This document shows, piece after piece, positions 1-7,856 of a stretch of DNA of 58,402 nucleotides. The notes beneath the pieces are model-generated. The model saw only the letters and a program-made list of their open reading frames with translations, was not told the DNA's origin and did not search any database. Position 1 is the first letter of the stretch. Each line of letters opens with the position of its first letter. Both the position numbers and the translations under genes were made by a program. Source of the stretch: Ruminococcus sp. (GTDB taxonomy: Bacteria > Bacillota > Clostridia > Oscillospirales > Ruminococcaceae). The DNA lies in NCBI GenBank assembly GCA_017626015.1, contig JAGAJO010000020.1, forward strand, positions 1 to 58,402, in the 5' to 3' direction.

Positions 1-110
1 GTGAAATCTACCGCTGCGTCTATTTTCCTTAGCAAATGATCATGTGGGACAAATTCCTCCACGCTGAATAATTCCAACTGCGATGTCCTTGACTCTTCTT
101 TTCTTATCAT
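1..110 (-). mobile_element. IS1182-type transposase, 5' end only (runs off left edge)
   Basis: Only the first 36 codons are in the window. An ATG at 108-110 is preceded by AGGAG nine bases upstream. The translation contains QLELFSVEEFVP, then DHLLRKIDAAVDF, which is the characteristic N-terminus of IS1182/IS5-superfamily DDE transposases (a 'lvp.dhllrkid..idf' block before the transposase domain). The catalytic part lies outside the window, so intactness cannot be judged. It is co-directional with the downstream-facing recombinase at 237-1064, and both sit in a lower-GC stretch, suggesting an acquired region. Seen: the N-terminal block. Known: its occurrence in IS1182 transposases. Inferred: the family call. 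Confidence 0.75.
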
Positions 111-160
111 TTCTTTCTGCTCCTATTTATACCGTTTTTTTTATTATACCATATTTATGT

Positions 161-192
161 GAAAAAGCCCAGCCTTTCGGCTGGACTTTTTC
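161..192 (-). terminator. hairpin downstream of the recombinase gene
   Basis: A 14-bp stem with one mismatch and a four-base loop; both arms end in A5/T5 runs, so the minus-strand RNA would end its stem in a U tract. It lies 45 bp past the recombinase stop codon and just upstream of the transposase start, so it could end recombinase transcription or insulate the IS from read-through. Confidence 0.55.
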
Positions 193-236
193 GACAGACT
201 GAACAGACCCGCAAAAATGCAGGTCTGTGGTCGTAT

Positions 237-1064
237 TTATAATCCAAGTGAACAAATTCTTCTGCGCTGCTGTTCTTTTGACGAAAGCGTGTATCGCCTT
301 GTGGTGTCGATGGAGCTGTGTCCGAGGATATCCGCAAGCTCGGCGATATTGTTAAAATGCTCCAGATACGTTCTGGCAAAAAGATGACGGAAGTTGTGGG
401 GATAAACCGATGAAGCCGGGATCTCCGCTCTGTTTGCAATACGCTTCAGGTTCCTCCATACTACCGACGGATCTATCGGCTTAGTGCCGTTTCTGTCGGT
501 GAATATGTATCCTGAGCCTATGTTTTGTTTTATGCAATATTCGGTAAGAAGTCCGATAAGCTCATCGGGAATAACGATAGAACGTATCTTTGATTTGAAA
601 TGTATCTCCGCAATACCTTCTGAAACCGCTTCAAATGTAATAAATTTTAATTCACCTACTCTTATCCCAAGCATACCGAGACAGCGCATAATGAGATACC
701 ATTTCTGCTTGTCGGGAGAACTGCGGCATAGCTCCAGCATTTTATGGTAATTGACAAATGAGAGCTCGTTTTTTATAAAGAATGTCCTTTGTATTTTTAC
801 AAGCTTTACGCAGTATTCCTCACAGCCGAACCACTTGAAATAACTGTTGAGAGAGATAAGATATGAATTTGCTGATGAAGGCTTGTGATCCTCCAGAAGT
901 CTGCGCTTGTATTCAAGTACAGCCTCCTTGCACAGGGGTGTGTTTTTTGAAAAAGCAAAAAAAGCTTCGACGTCTCTCAGATACTTATTGATCGTTGCAG
1001 GACGGAGATCTTTCTCACGCAGGTATTTTTCATACGTTCCTTTACGAAAATTATTATTTTGCAT
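237..1064 (-). CDS. tyrosine recombinase / integrase, orphan
   Basis: A 275-residue phage-type integrase. An N-terminal SAM-like core-binding domain (about residues 8-85, with YLREKDLRPATINKYLRDVE) is followed by a catalytic domain. The catalytic set is visible: R135 in GIRVGEL, K157/K159, H223-x-x-R226 in HNFRH, H249 in LGHSS, and the nucleophile Y258 in TTRRYTL. The start at 1064 is chosen because GAGGAG lies about ten bases upstream; a longer in-frame start at 1172 lacks a ribosome binding site. No excisionase, phage genes, cargo or att repeats are seen nearby. The family cleaves and religates DNA through a 3'-phosphotyrosine; the substrate site here is unknown. It may be a relic of an integrated element or a stand-alone site-specific recombinase. 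Confidence 0.85.
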   Translation of the reverse strand: MQNNNFRKGTYEKYLREKDLRPATINKYLRDVEAFFAFSKNTPLCKEAVLEYKRRLLEDHKPSSANSYLISLNSYFKWFGCEEYCVKLVKIQRTFFIKNELSFVNYHKMLELCRSSPDKQKWYLIMRCLGMLGIRVGELKFITFEAVSEGIAEIHFKSKIRSIVIPDELIGLLTEYCIKQNIGSGYIFTDRNGTKPIDPSVVWRNLKRIANRAEIPASSVYPHNFRHLFARTYLEHFNNIAELADILGHSSIDTTRRYTLSSKEQQRRRICSLGL

Positions 1065-1600
1065 AACTGTATAACTCCTCAAAATATATTCTAAATTCTC
1101 GAGAAGTTTAGTTCCATAAATTTTATGCTTGGTGAAGAGTAAGTAATTATTTATATTAAAATGATTTTTCAACCTGTATAATTAGGAATGCGCTGATTAG
1201 ATCGCTGATTTAAAATTCACTGCCTCGCAGATAACGTATTTAGGTGTACCTCTCCACGCCTTCGTCAGGGAGAGATACATTGATCGGAATTTCCTTAGTA
1301 GTTTTCACCTGTTAAACTTTTTCACTATAAATATAACATTAAAACCTTTAAAAGTCAATTTAATGGGACAAAATTCGTGAATTTCCACAATTTGTCGGAA
1401 TTTGTCGAACCCTAAAAACTCTGGAATAATAGGTCAAACCAAATCAAGCGATAAGAGCAGATCCATGTTTTATTTGTTTATTTTGACGAAAAGCATCAAA
1501 ATCTCTCATGTAAAAATTAAAGGAGTTGTCCGTTATGCATGAAGACAGGTTCTAAAAATGCGCACCGCTTGATCCCGGTGGCGAAGCTGTTATTCAGGAG
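1065..1600. other. AT-rich intergenic stretch, no supported gene
   Basis: This roughly 540-bp gap separates divergent genes. It holds an imperfect hairpin around 1250-1274 (CTCTCC / GGGAGAG), two adjacent direct repeats TTTGTCGGAA and TTTGTCGAAC at 1391-1410, and a well-placed AAAGGAG at 1519-1526 before an ATG at 1535 that opens only a six-codon reading frame. The last may be the remains of a gene or a leader peptide. No inverted repeats suggesting an invertible promoter were found by eye. Confidence 0.4.
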
Positions 1601-1629
1601 TTGAATTTTTGCAGACGCTGTGATATAAT
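1601..1629 (+). promoter_or_regulatory. promoter of the esterase gene
   Basis: TTGAAT at 1601-1606 and TATAAT at 1624-1629 are 17 bp apart, with an extended -10 TGA immediately upstream of TATAAT. The predicted start is about 22 bp before the coding start. Confidence 0.75.
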
Positions 1630-1658
1630 TAAATAAATTGATATATGGGGGAACTAAT

Positions 1659-2576
1659 ATGGCGCTGCCTGATTTTAAGAAAATTTCTCAGGATAAAACT
1701 GCTGTTCCGGAATGGGCAAGGTATATGAAAGACGGAGATTTTATCAGTTATTCCACGACATACAAAAGCAAGACCTATTTTCATCTTTTTGATGAGTATG
1801 TATATCCGTGCAGTGAAACGGGAGATATAAGATATTATGTTTACGATCCTGTAAAACACGGAGCCGATCCTTCAAAAAAATATTCTGTTCTTATGTGGCT
1901 TCACGGTGCGAGCAACTCTTTGATGGGTGAAGGCTGTATTATGTGCTGCGGTGCAGAGCAGTATGCTTCGCCTAAATATCAGCAGAAGATGGGCGGTGCA
2001 TATTTAATTGTCCCTCTTGCAAATGAAGAACGGCTCGATGACGGCAGAATACTCGGGACCTGGTCTGAAGCATATTCGAAACCGATCAAAGCGATATATG
2101 ATAAAATATGTTCGGACAATTGCCGGAATGTCGGAAAGAAATTTGTTATGGGCGCTTCTTCAGGCGGATATTTTACATGGCAGCTTCTTGAGGATCACGG
2201 AGAATATTTTGACGGTGCGATCCCGGTATCATCAGGGTATATGCCGTCATATGAAGCTCTTGACAGGATCTCTGAAGCCGGGGTAGATCTTATGATCGCA
2301 CACGGTCGTCATGATGAGATGGCTTTATTTGACGAATGTATAGCGCCTCATATCGATAAGCTGTCAAAGTTAAAGAACTGTATTTGTTTTTTCCCCGAAT
2401 GGGTATATAACGGAGACGGAGGTTTGTCTTCTGTATTCTACGGTTTTGAAATGGGACAGCATTGTATGATAAACTGGATCCAGAACGATCTTATGTTTGA
2501 CAACGGAACTCCTGCTGATGAGCGGCTGCCGGAGGGTGTGACAGGGTGGATAAAAAGTGTTTGCGAAAAATGCTGA
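1659..2576 (+). CDS. alpha/beta-hydrolase, putative esterase
   Basis: A 305-residue cytoplasmic alpha/beta-hydrolase without a signal peptide. The pattern resembles PHB-depolymerase/feruloyl-esterase (LpqC-like) enzymes. There is an oxyanion-type LMWLHGASN block near residue 78, a nucleophile elbow GASSGG, an acid in AHGRHDE and a terminal histidine in GQHCMINW. The start at 1659 follows GGGGGAA; an upstream in-frame start at 1638 is less well placed. It has its own promoter and a strong hairpin about 110 bp downstream, so it is probably monocistronic or followed only by the tiny reading frame overlapping its stop. Substrate cannot be stated; deacylation of short-chain or plant-derived esters is an inference from the fold. 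Confidence 0.75.
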   Translation: MALPDFKKISQDKTAVPEWARYMKDGDFISYSTTYKSKTYFHLFDEYVYPCSETGDIRYYVYDPVKHGADPSKKYSVLMWLHGASNSLMGEGCIMCCGAEQYASPKYQQKMGGAYLIVPLANEERLDDGRILGTWSEAYSKPIKAIYDKICSDNCRNVGKKFVMGASSGGYFTWQLLEDHGEYFDGAIPVSSGYMPSYEALDRISEAGVDLMIAHGRHDEMALFDECIAPHIDKLSKLKNCICFFPEWVYNGDGGLSSVFYGFEMGQHCMINWIQNDLMFDNGTPADERLPEGVTGWIKSVCEKC

Positions 2577-2677
2577 TCCCGAATAATAAGATCAAATATA
2601 CCGAAGCTATGGCTGTTGTGATGCAGCAGCCCATGGTCAGGCTGTTTATAGGCAGAAGCAGGGGATACAAGGCTTAA
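2570..2677 (+). CDS. possible 35-residue ORF overlapping the esterase stop
   Basis: An ATG at 2570 overlaps the esterase stop codon, an arrangement typical of translational coupling. The frame runs 35 codons, ending in a short basic segment (RLFIGRSRGYKA) ten bp before a terminator hairpin. I recognise no family. It may be a real small protein, the remnant of a larger gene, or chance. The position between stop and terminator is the only support. Confidence 0.25.
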   Translation: MLIPNNKIKYTEAMAVVMQQPMVRLFIGRSRGYKA

Positions 2678-2686
2678 AGACGCAAT

Positions 2687-2725
2687 AAAGGTTTACATTC
2701 ATGAGACGGATGAATGTAAGCCTTT
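2687..2725 (+). terminator. intrinsic-terminator-like hairpin after the esterase
   Basis: A 16-bp stem (one G-U pair) with a seven-base loop, followed by a weak TATATATTTGTT tail. It closes the transcription unit begun at 1601-1629. Confidence 0.65.
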
Positions 2726-2817
2726 ATATATTTGTTGACCTTATTCCAAGCACATATATGCTTTTTTAACATAGTTTAAATTTAAAATTGATTTCAATTA
2801 GTTTTATTTTACCGCTG

Positions 2818-2846
2818 TTGCATTTTGCTATAAATTGTGGTATAAT
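2818..2846 (+). promoter_or_regulatory. promoter of coaBC
   Basis: TTGCAT at 2818-2823, a 17-bp spacer, TATAAT at 2841-2846. The predicted 5' UTR is about 50 nt and ends in GGGAGG, nine bases before the ATG. Confidence 0.7.
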
Positions 2847-2901
2847 ATTTCGGAAAGATCATTGCTCCGCCGTCGGAGCGGTATAAACAGGGAGGTAAAA
2901 A

Positions 2902-4095
2902 ATGATTCTTACAGGAAAAACCGTAGTTCTGGGTGTTACAGGAAGTATTGCGGCATATAAAATACCCAATCTTGCCAGAATGCTTAAAAAGCTCGGCTGC
3001 GACGTTCAGGTGCTTATGACGCAAAATGCAGTGCAGTTTATAAATCCCGTGACCTTTGAAAGTCTTACCGGAAACAAATGTCTTATAGATACCTTTGACA
3101 GGAATTTTCAGTACAGCGTCGAGCATGTTGCGCTTGCAAAAAAGGCGGACGTTGTAATGATCGCTCCCGCTTCGGGCAACGTTATCGGGAAAATTGCCGG
3201 AGGAATAGCCGACGATATGCTTACCACAACGGTCATGGCATGTCCCTGCAAAAAGATCGTTTCTCCTGCAATGAATCACAATATGTATCATAATCCTATA
3301 GTTCAGGATAATATCCGTAAGCTGAAAAAATTCGGCTATGAGATAGTAGACCCCGATCCTGGAATGCTTGCCAACGGCGATATCGGGGACGGCAGGATGC
3401 CCGAGCCGGAGGTGCTTTTTGAATATATCCTGCGGGAGATAGCTTTTGAAAAGGACCTTGCGGGTAAAAAGGTACTTGTTACTGCCGGCGCCACAAGGGA
3501 GCCTATTGATCCGGTGCGCTTTATTACAAACCATTCCAGCGGGAAAATGGGTATAGCCGTTGCAAAGGCTGCTATGCTCAGAGGAGCGGAGGTAACTCTC
3601 GTTGCGGGACACTGCGAGGCTCAGCTTCCTCCATTTGTCAGATATGTTCCCGTGACGTCTGCGGAGGATATGTTCAATGCTGTCACCGCAGTAAGCTCCC
3701 AACAGGATATCATAATAAAAGCTGCGGCTGTGGCGGATTATACTCCGGTCAGCACTGCGGACAAGAAGCTTAAGAAATCCGATAACGATATGAAGATCGA
3801 GCTTAAACGCACCAGGGATATCCTGAAATATCTGGGAGAAAACAAGGGATCGGGACAGCTTCTGTGCGGCTTTTCAATGGAGACGGAGAATGTTCTGGAA
3901 AATTCCGCAAAAAAGCTTGCTTCCAAAAACTGCGATATGATCTGCGCAAATTCACTCAGAACAGACGGAGCGGGCTTCGGTACAGACACAAATCTTATCA
4001 CCGTTATAACCAGGGACGGAGCGGAGGAGCTGCCTATGATGACGAAGGATCAGGCAGCGCATGAGATACTTGACAGACTTGTGAATTTAAAATGA
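2902..4095 (+). CDS. coaBC: bifunctional phosphopantothenoylcysteine decarboxylase / phosphopantothenate-cysteine ligase
   Basis: 397 residues, the usual length. It catalyses two consecutive steps of coenzyme A synthesis. The flavoprotein CoaC half (about 1-185) has GSIAAYK near the start, H75 in VEHVALAKKAD at the position of the Escherichia coli catalytic histidine, and PAMNHNMY. The CoaB half (about 190-397) has the CTP/substrate blocks TNHSSGKMG and AAVADYTP. One oddity: the active-site cysteine 158 of characterised CoaC enzymes (ACGD) is an asparagine here (LANGDIGDGRM, N158). GGGAGG lies at a good distance from the ATG at 2902. The next pathway enzyme, coaD, is about 40 kb away on the other strand. 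Confidence 0.95.
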   Translation: MILTGKTVVLGVTGSIAAYKIPNLARMLKKLGCDVQVLMTQNAVQFINPVTFESLTGNKCLIDTFDRNFQYSVEHVALAKKADVVMIAPASGNVIGKIAGGIADDMLTTTVMACPCKKIVSPAMNHNMYHNPIVQDNIRKLKKFGYEIVDPDPGMLANGDIGDGRMPEPEVLFEYILREIAFEKDLAGKKVLVTAGATREPIDPVRFITNHSSGKMGIAVAKAAMLRGAEVTLVAGHCEAQLPPFVRYVPVTSAEDMFNAVTAVSSQQDIIIKAAAVADYTPVSTADKKLKKSDNDMKIELKRTRDILKYLGENKGSGQLLCGFSMETENVLENSAKKLASKNCDMICANSLRTDGAGFGTDTNLITVITRDGAEELPMMTKDQAAHEILDRLVNLK

Positions 4096-4165
4096 GCCTT
4101 GACGGAAAGCAAATGAATGATCTGTTCAAGTAAGGCTATAATTGCCGGGAAAGAGGATAAGCAGC

Positions 4166-6304
4166 ATGAAAAGGATAAGTATTTACGAAAACGGAATATA
4201 TTTGGTCTTTGAGATCAATGATGAAAACGAACCGAGACTGTTACACCTTTCGGCTTTGCCATTCGACGAGAAAACTCTTACTTCAAGGACGGGAACAACG
4301 GGCTTTAAGCTTGTGGAGCTTCAGGTCAGCGGGATTGACAGGGCAGGTGAACGGCACGGGAACAAGTATATCGTGACCGCTCCGGGCTACCGCATGAAGT
4401 TCAAGGCTTTCAGCGACACCAATAACAGTCTGGGCAGAAAGCTTGAGATAACCTGTATCGACGAACCGACAGGACTTGAGACCGTTTCGCATATGCAGTT
4501 TTATACAGGCGTTTGTGCAGTGAGATGCTGGACGACTGTCTTTAACGGCGGAAGCGAGGTACATACTCTGGAATACGTTTCCTCCTTTGCTCTGACGGGT
4601 ATAGAAAAGGAAGGTCTGCTTTCTCAGGACGAAAAGCTGAAGATCGGAGTATGCCACAATTCGTGGCAGAGGGAACTTCAGTGGCAGTTCTATACGCTGC
4701 CGCAGGTGGGACTCGGCATGGCTCAGCCGCTTGATTATCAGCATTCCTCAAAGGTTATGGGAGTTACTAATGTGGGAAACTGGTCGGCCAAGGAATATAT
4801 CCCTATGGGATATCTGGAAAACACCGAGACCTCCTCCGCACTTTTCTGGCAGATAGAAAACAACGGCTCGTGGCATTGGGAGATCTCCGATCAGGAGGGT
4901 CATCTTTATTTGCAGCTTTCAGGTCCGTCTGAGATAGAATCTCATTGGTCGAAGGAGCTTGCTCCCGGAGAAAGCTTTACCTCAGTGCCGTGCGCAGTAT
5001 GCGCTGTAAGGGGAGGAGACGGTCTGCCCTGCTTTGATACCGCCGTCGGAGAGATGACTAAGTACAGGCGTATCATACGCCGCAAAAACTATGACAACAA
5101 GCGTCTGGCTGTAATTTTTAACGATTATATGAACTGTCTCTGGGGAGATCCCACTGCCGAAAAGGAATTTCCGCTGATAGACGCAGCAGCAGACATCGGA
5201 TGCGAATACTTCTGTATCGACGCAGGCTGGTACTCGGACGGTATATGGTGGGACTGGGTAGGAGAATGGCAGGAGAGCAGAAAGCGCTTCCCCAACGGAC
5301 TTAAAGAGGTAACGGACTATATCCGCAAAAAAGGCATGATCCCCGGGGTGTGGCTCGAGATCGAGGTCATGGGAATAAAGTGTCCTCTTGCCGACAAGCT
5401 GCCCGACGACTGGTTTTTCCTCCGCCACGGCAAGAGGGTTTTCGACAGGAGCCGTTATCAGCTGGATTTCCGCAACCCCGAGGTAAGAGCGCACTGCGAC
5501 GGGGTCATCGACAGGCTGGTGGGAGATTACGGAGTCGGGTATATAAAAATGGATTACAATATCGAGCCGGGTATCGGCACGGAGCATGATTCCGACAGCT
5601 TCGGAGACGGTCTGCTGGAGCATGAGCGTGCCTACATAGCATGGCTGGACGGAGTATTTGCCCGCCACCCGGGACTTATTATAGAGAACTGCTCCAGCGG
5701 CGGACTGAGAATGGATTACGCTATGCTTTCAAGATATTCCATACAGTCGACCTCGGATCAGGACGATTACAGAAAATACTGTACTATCGCAGCAAATTCA
5801 CCATCGGCGCTTTGCCCAGAGCAGTCTGCGATATGGTCATATCCCATGAATACAGACAGATCTCCAGAGGGAAGCCGTGAGGAGGTCGTGTTCAACATGG
5901 TCAACGCCATGCTTCTGAGGATACATCAGAGCGGGCATATGGGATATCTTGAAGAGGACAGCAAGACGCTCGTCAGGGAGGCTCTGGAGGTGTACAGGAG
6001 GATCCGTGGGGATATTAAAAACGCATTGCCCTTCTGGAGCTTGGGACTGTCCAATTTTTCGGACGAATGGGTATCTCTCGGGCTAAGGACGGACGTCAGA
6101 GCGTATCTTGCCGTATGGAGACGGGACGGCAAAAACAATTGCTGCACTCTTCCTGTTGAATTTTTAAAGAACAGAGACGTAAAAATTTCATGTATCTATC
6201 CTTCGTTCAGCAGCGATGCATTTGCCTTTAACAAGGCTGCCGGAACCGTTTCGGTAAGGCTTGAAAATCCTTTCAGTGCAAGGCTGTTCATGCTGGAATA
6301 CTGA
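4166..6304 (+). CDS. alpha-galactosidase, glycoside hydrolase family 36
   Basis: 712 residues, a normal bacterial GH36 length, with no signal peptide, so it is expected to be cytoplasmic. It removes terminal alpha-1,6-galactose from raffinose-type or galactomannan oligosaccharides. The N-terminal beta-sandwich is followed by a TIM barrel. Visible active-site blocks are DAGWYSDGIWWDWVGEW, the nucleophile D463 in IKMDYN, CSSGGLRMDY, and the acid/base D531 in STSDQDDY. The start at 4166 follows AGAGGA; an in-frame TTG at 4142 is less likely. It sits 70 bp after coaBC with no terminator between, so it may be read from the coaBC promoter. No sugar transporter is adjacent. The 3' end faces lnt. Confidence 0.92.
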   Translation: MKRISIYENGIYLVFEINDENEPRLLHLSALPFDEKTLTSRTGTTGFKLVELQVSGIDRAGERHGNKYIVTAPGYRMKFKAFSDTNNSLGRKLEITCIDEPTGLETVSHMQFYTGVCAVRCWTTVFNGGSEVHTLEYVSSFALTGIEKEGLLSQDEKLKIGVCHNSWQRELQWQFYTLPQVGLGMAQPLDYQHSSKVMGVTNVGNWSAKEYIPMGYLENTETSSALFWQIENNGSWHWEISDQEGHLYLQLSGPSEIESHWSKELAPGESFTSVPCAVCAVRGGDGLPCFDTAVGEMTKYRRIIRRKNYDNKRLAVIFNDYMNCLWGDPTAEKEFPLIDAAADIGCEYFCIDAGWYSDGIWWDWVGEWQESRKRFPNGLKEVTDYIRKKGMIPGVWLEIEVMGIKCPLADKLPDDWFFLRHGKRVFDRSRYQLDFRNPEVRAHCDGVIDRLVGDYGVGYIKMDYNIEPGIGTEHDSDSFGDGLLEHERAYIAWLDGVFARHPGLIIENCSSGGLRMDYAMLSRYSIQSTSDQDDYRKYCTIAANSPSALCPEQSAIWSYPMNTDRSPEGSREEVVFNMVNAMLLRIHQSGHMGYLEEDSKTLVREALEVYRRIRGDIKNALPFWSLGLSNFSDEWVSLGLRTDVRAYLAVWRRDGKNNCCTLPVEFLKNRDVKISCIYPSFSSDAFAFNKAAGTVSVRLENPFSARLFMLEY

Positions 6305-6305
6305 T

Positions 6306-6327
6306 CCGCCTGTCAGCCGTCAGGCGG
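6306..6327. terminator. hairpin between convergent GH36 and lnt genes
   Basis: A seven-bp GC-only stem (CCGCCTG / CAGGCGG) overlapping the lnt stop codon. There is no U tract on either strand, so this is a weak or factor-assisted terminator at best. Confidence 0.4.
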
Positions 6328-7825
6328 AAGCTGTGCTGTGCTGCCTGTATCTTCTGATGACTGCCAGTACGCAGAGTGCGGCGGGCAGTGTAATGAACAG
6401 ATCCCCTGTGCGGGCGTAAAGAGACCTTTCAGTGATCAGCGAGATCTCACCGCTGACTGCGCCCTCGCAGCTTTCCTCCAGAATGGCTGTTTCCTCTCCC
6501 CATGGAGAAATAATGGCGGAGATGCCGCAGTTTCCCGAACGCAGCAGCCACTTTCTGTTTTCCACCGCCCTCATGATACAGTGGCGGTAATGCTGATATC
6601 TTGCAAAGCTTTTGCCGAACCATGAATCGTTGGTGGAAACGCAGATGAGCTGCGCTCCCTCTTTTGTCTGCTGCTTTACGAGGGAGGAATAGACCGATTC
6701 AACGCACACTGCGCAGCCGATCTTCATACCGTCAGCCTCGGTAGGTTTTAAATATCTTTTGTCACTGCATTCGCTCAGAGTGTCTGCACCGGTGAAAAGC
6801 GCAAAGGGAATTTTTTCCCCGAAGGGAACCAGCCGCTGCTTGCAGTAAGGATCGGACGCTCCTTCGTCGGTAATGGCGAGCATGGAGTTATAATCCTTGC
6901 CGTCATGCAGAAAACAGCCTGTGACGATAACGCAGTTTTTCTCAGCCGCAAGCTTTCTCAGTATTTCAAATTCCTGCGCCGACGAGCTGTAATCGCAGGG
7001 AACGGCTGTCTCGGGGAACAGCACAAGATCTGCGTCGGAGGAGCTTTTTGCTATTTTTTCATAGGTCAAGGCTGCTTCCATAGACGTCATTTCATTCTTT
7101 TTTAACCCCTCTGCATCGTCCTGTACACACAAAGCGGTAAGCTTTACGCCATTTTGAGACAGCTCTTTGCAGCGGTCAAGCGAGTACCCTCCGTAGGAGA
7201 ATACTCCTGTGAAAAGCAGTACGAGAAAAGCTGCGGGAGCCTTTTTTTCAGGCTTCATAACAAGCTCGGCGATCAGACCGCCTGCGCTGAGTATTATAAA
7301 GCTTACAAACCGTGAGCCGAGCAGATTTGCGGGCTGGAGCAGTATAGGTGAACCGGTAACGGACAGCCATACTCCCGACCACGGAAACGATAGGAAGAAT
7401 ATGTTCTCCTGTAACCATTCGCCACCTGTAATAAGCAGTGCAAGGGCGAAAGTATCCGCATATTTTATTCTTTTTAACCATAGAAAAGGGTATACGGGAA
7501 TAAGCATGAGCAGACATTCCCAGACAGTAAGGAGAGCCACCGTCAGTATCATAAGGGGGACAGTCAGAAGGGGACTTGCCGGAATCAGCCTGTGAACGCT
7601 TAACAGAAATGAGAGCGAGACGGCGTAGTACGGCGCAAAAAAAAGCATGAATCCCTTAAAAAAGCCAAAGCGTCCCTCGGCGTGAACAAGAGCGTACATC
7701 ATCGGGGAATAGCATATGAACGCAAGGTATGGCAGACTGAACGATCCCTGGATAAGACCGCATATGATCCCCGAGAAGATCAGCAGGACGGACTGCGGAG
7801 CAATTTTGCACATCATATTTTTCAT
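6320..7825 (-). CDS. lnt: apolipoprotein N-acyltransferase homologue
   Basis: 501 residues. An N-terminal block of about six hydrophobic helices (residues 10-205) precedes a carbon-nitrogen hydrolase domain (about 225-470) and a final hydrophobic helix, the layout of Lnt. The catalytic triad is visible: Glu in LFPETAVP, Lys in YCKQRLVPFGEK, Cys in GCAVCVES. Lnt adds a third acyl chain to the N-terminal cysteine of lipoproteins at the outer face of the membrane. Such homologues are uncommon in low-GC Gram-positives, but this window encodes several lipoproteins that would be substrates. The start is uncertain: 7825 is the first of three closely spaced ATGs (7825, 7816, 7813) and none has a clear ribosome binding site. 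It is divergent from cca, 31 bp away. Confidence 0.85.
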   Translation of the reverse strand: MKNMMCKIAPQSVLLIFSGIICGLIQGSFSLPYLAFICYSPMMYALVHAEGRFGFFKGFMLFFAPYYAVSLSFLLSVHRLIPASPLLTVPLMILTVALLTVWECLLMLIPVYPFLWLKRIKYADTFALALLITGGEWLQENIFFLSFPWSGVWLSVTGSPILLQPANLLGSRFVSFIILSAGGLIAELVMKPEKKAPAAFLVLLFTGVFSYGGYSLDRCKELSQNGVKLTALCVQDDAEGLKKNEMTSMEAALTYEKIAKSSSDADLVLFPETAVPCDYSSSAQEFEILRKLAAEKNCVIVTGCFLHDGKDYNSMLAITDEGASDPYCKQRLVPFGEKIPFALFTGADTLSECSDKRYLKPTEADGMKIGCAVCVESVYSSLVKQQTKEGAQLICVSTNDSWFGKSFARYQHYRHCIMRAVENRKWLLRSGNCGISAIISPWGEETAILEESCEGAVSGEISLITERSLYARTGDLFITLPAALCVLAVIRRYRQHSTASA

Positions 7826-7856
7826 AGTAGTATTATTGACATGAATTTCACATAAA

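Noticed and set aside
1065-1658. Possible invertible promoter next to the tyrosine recombinase
   Set aside because: No pair of inverted repeats flanking the esterase promoter was found by eye.
4982-5668. 228-codon minus-strand frame inside the alpha-galactosidase gene
   Set aside because: It is antisense to a GH36 gene whose catalytic motifs are intact; no ribosome binding site or recognisable protein.
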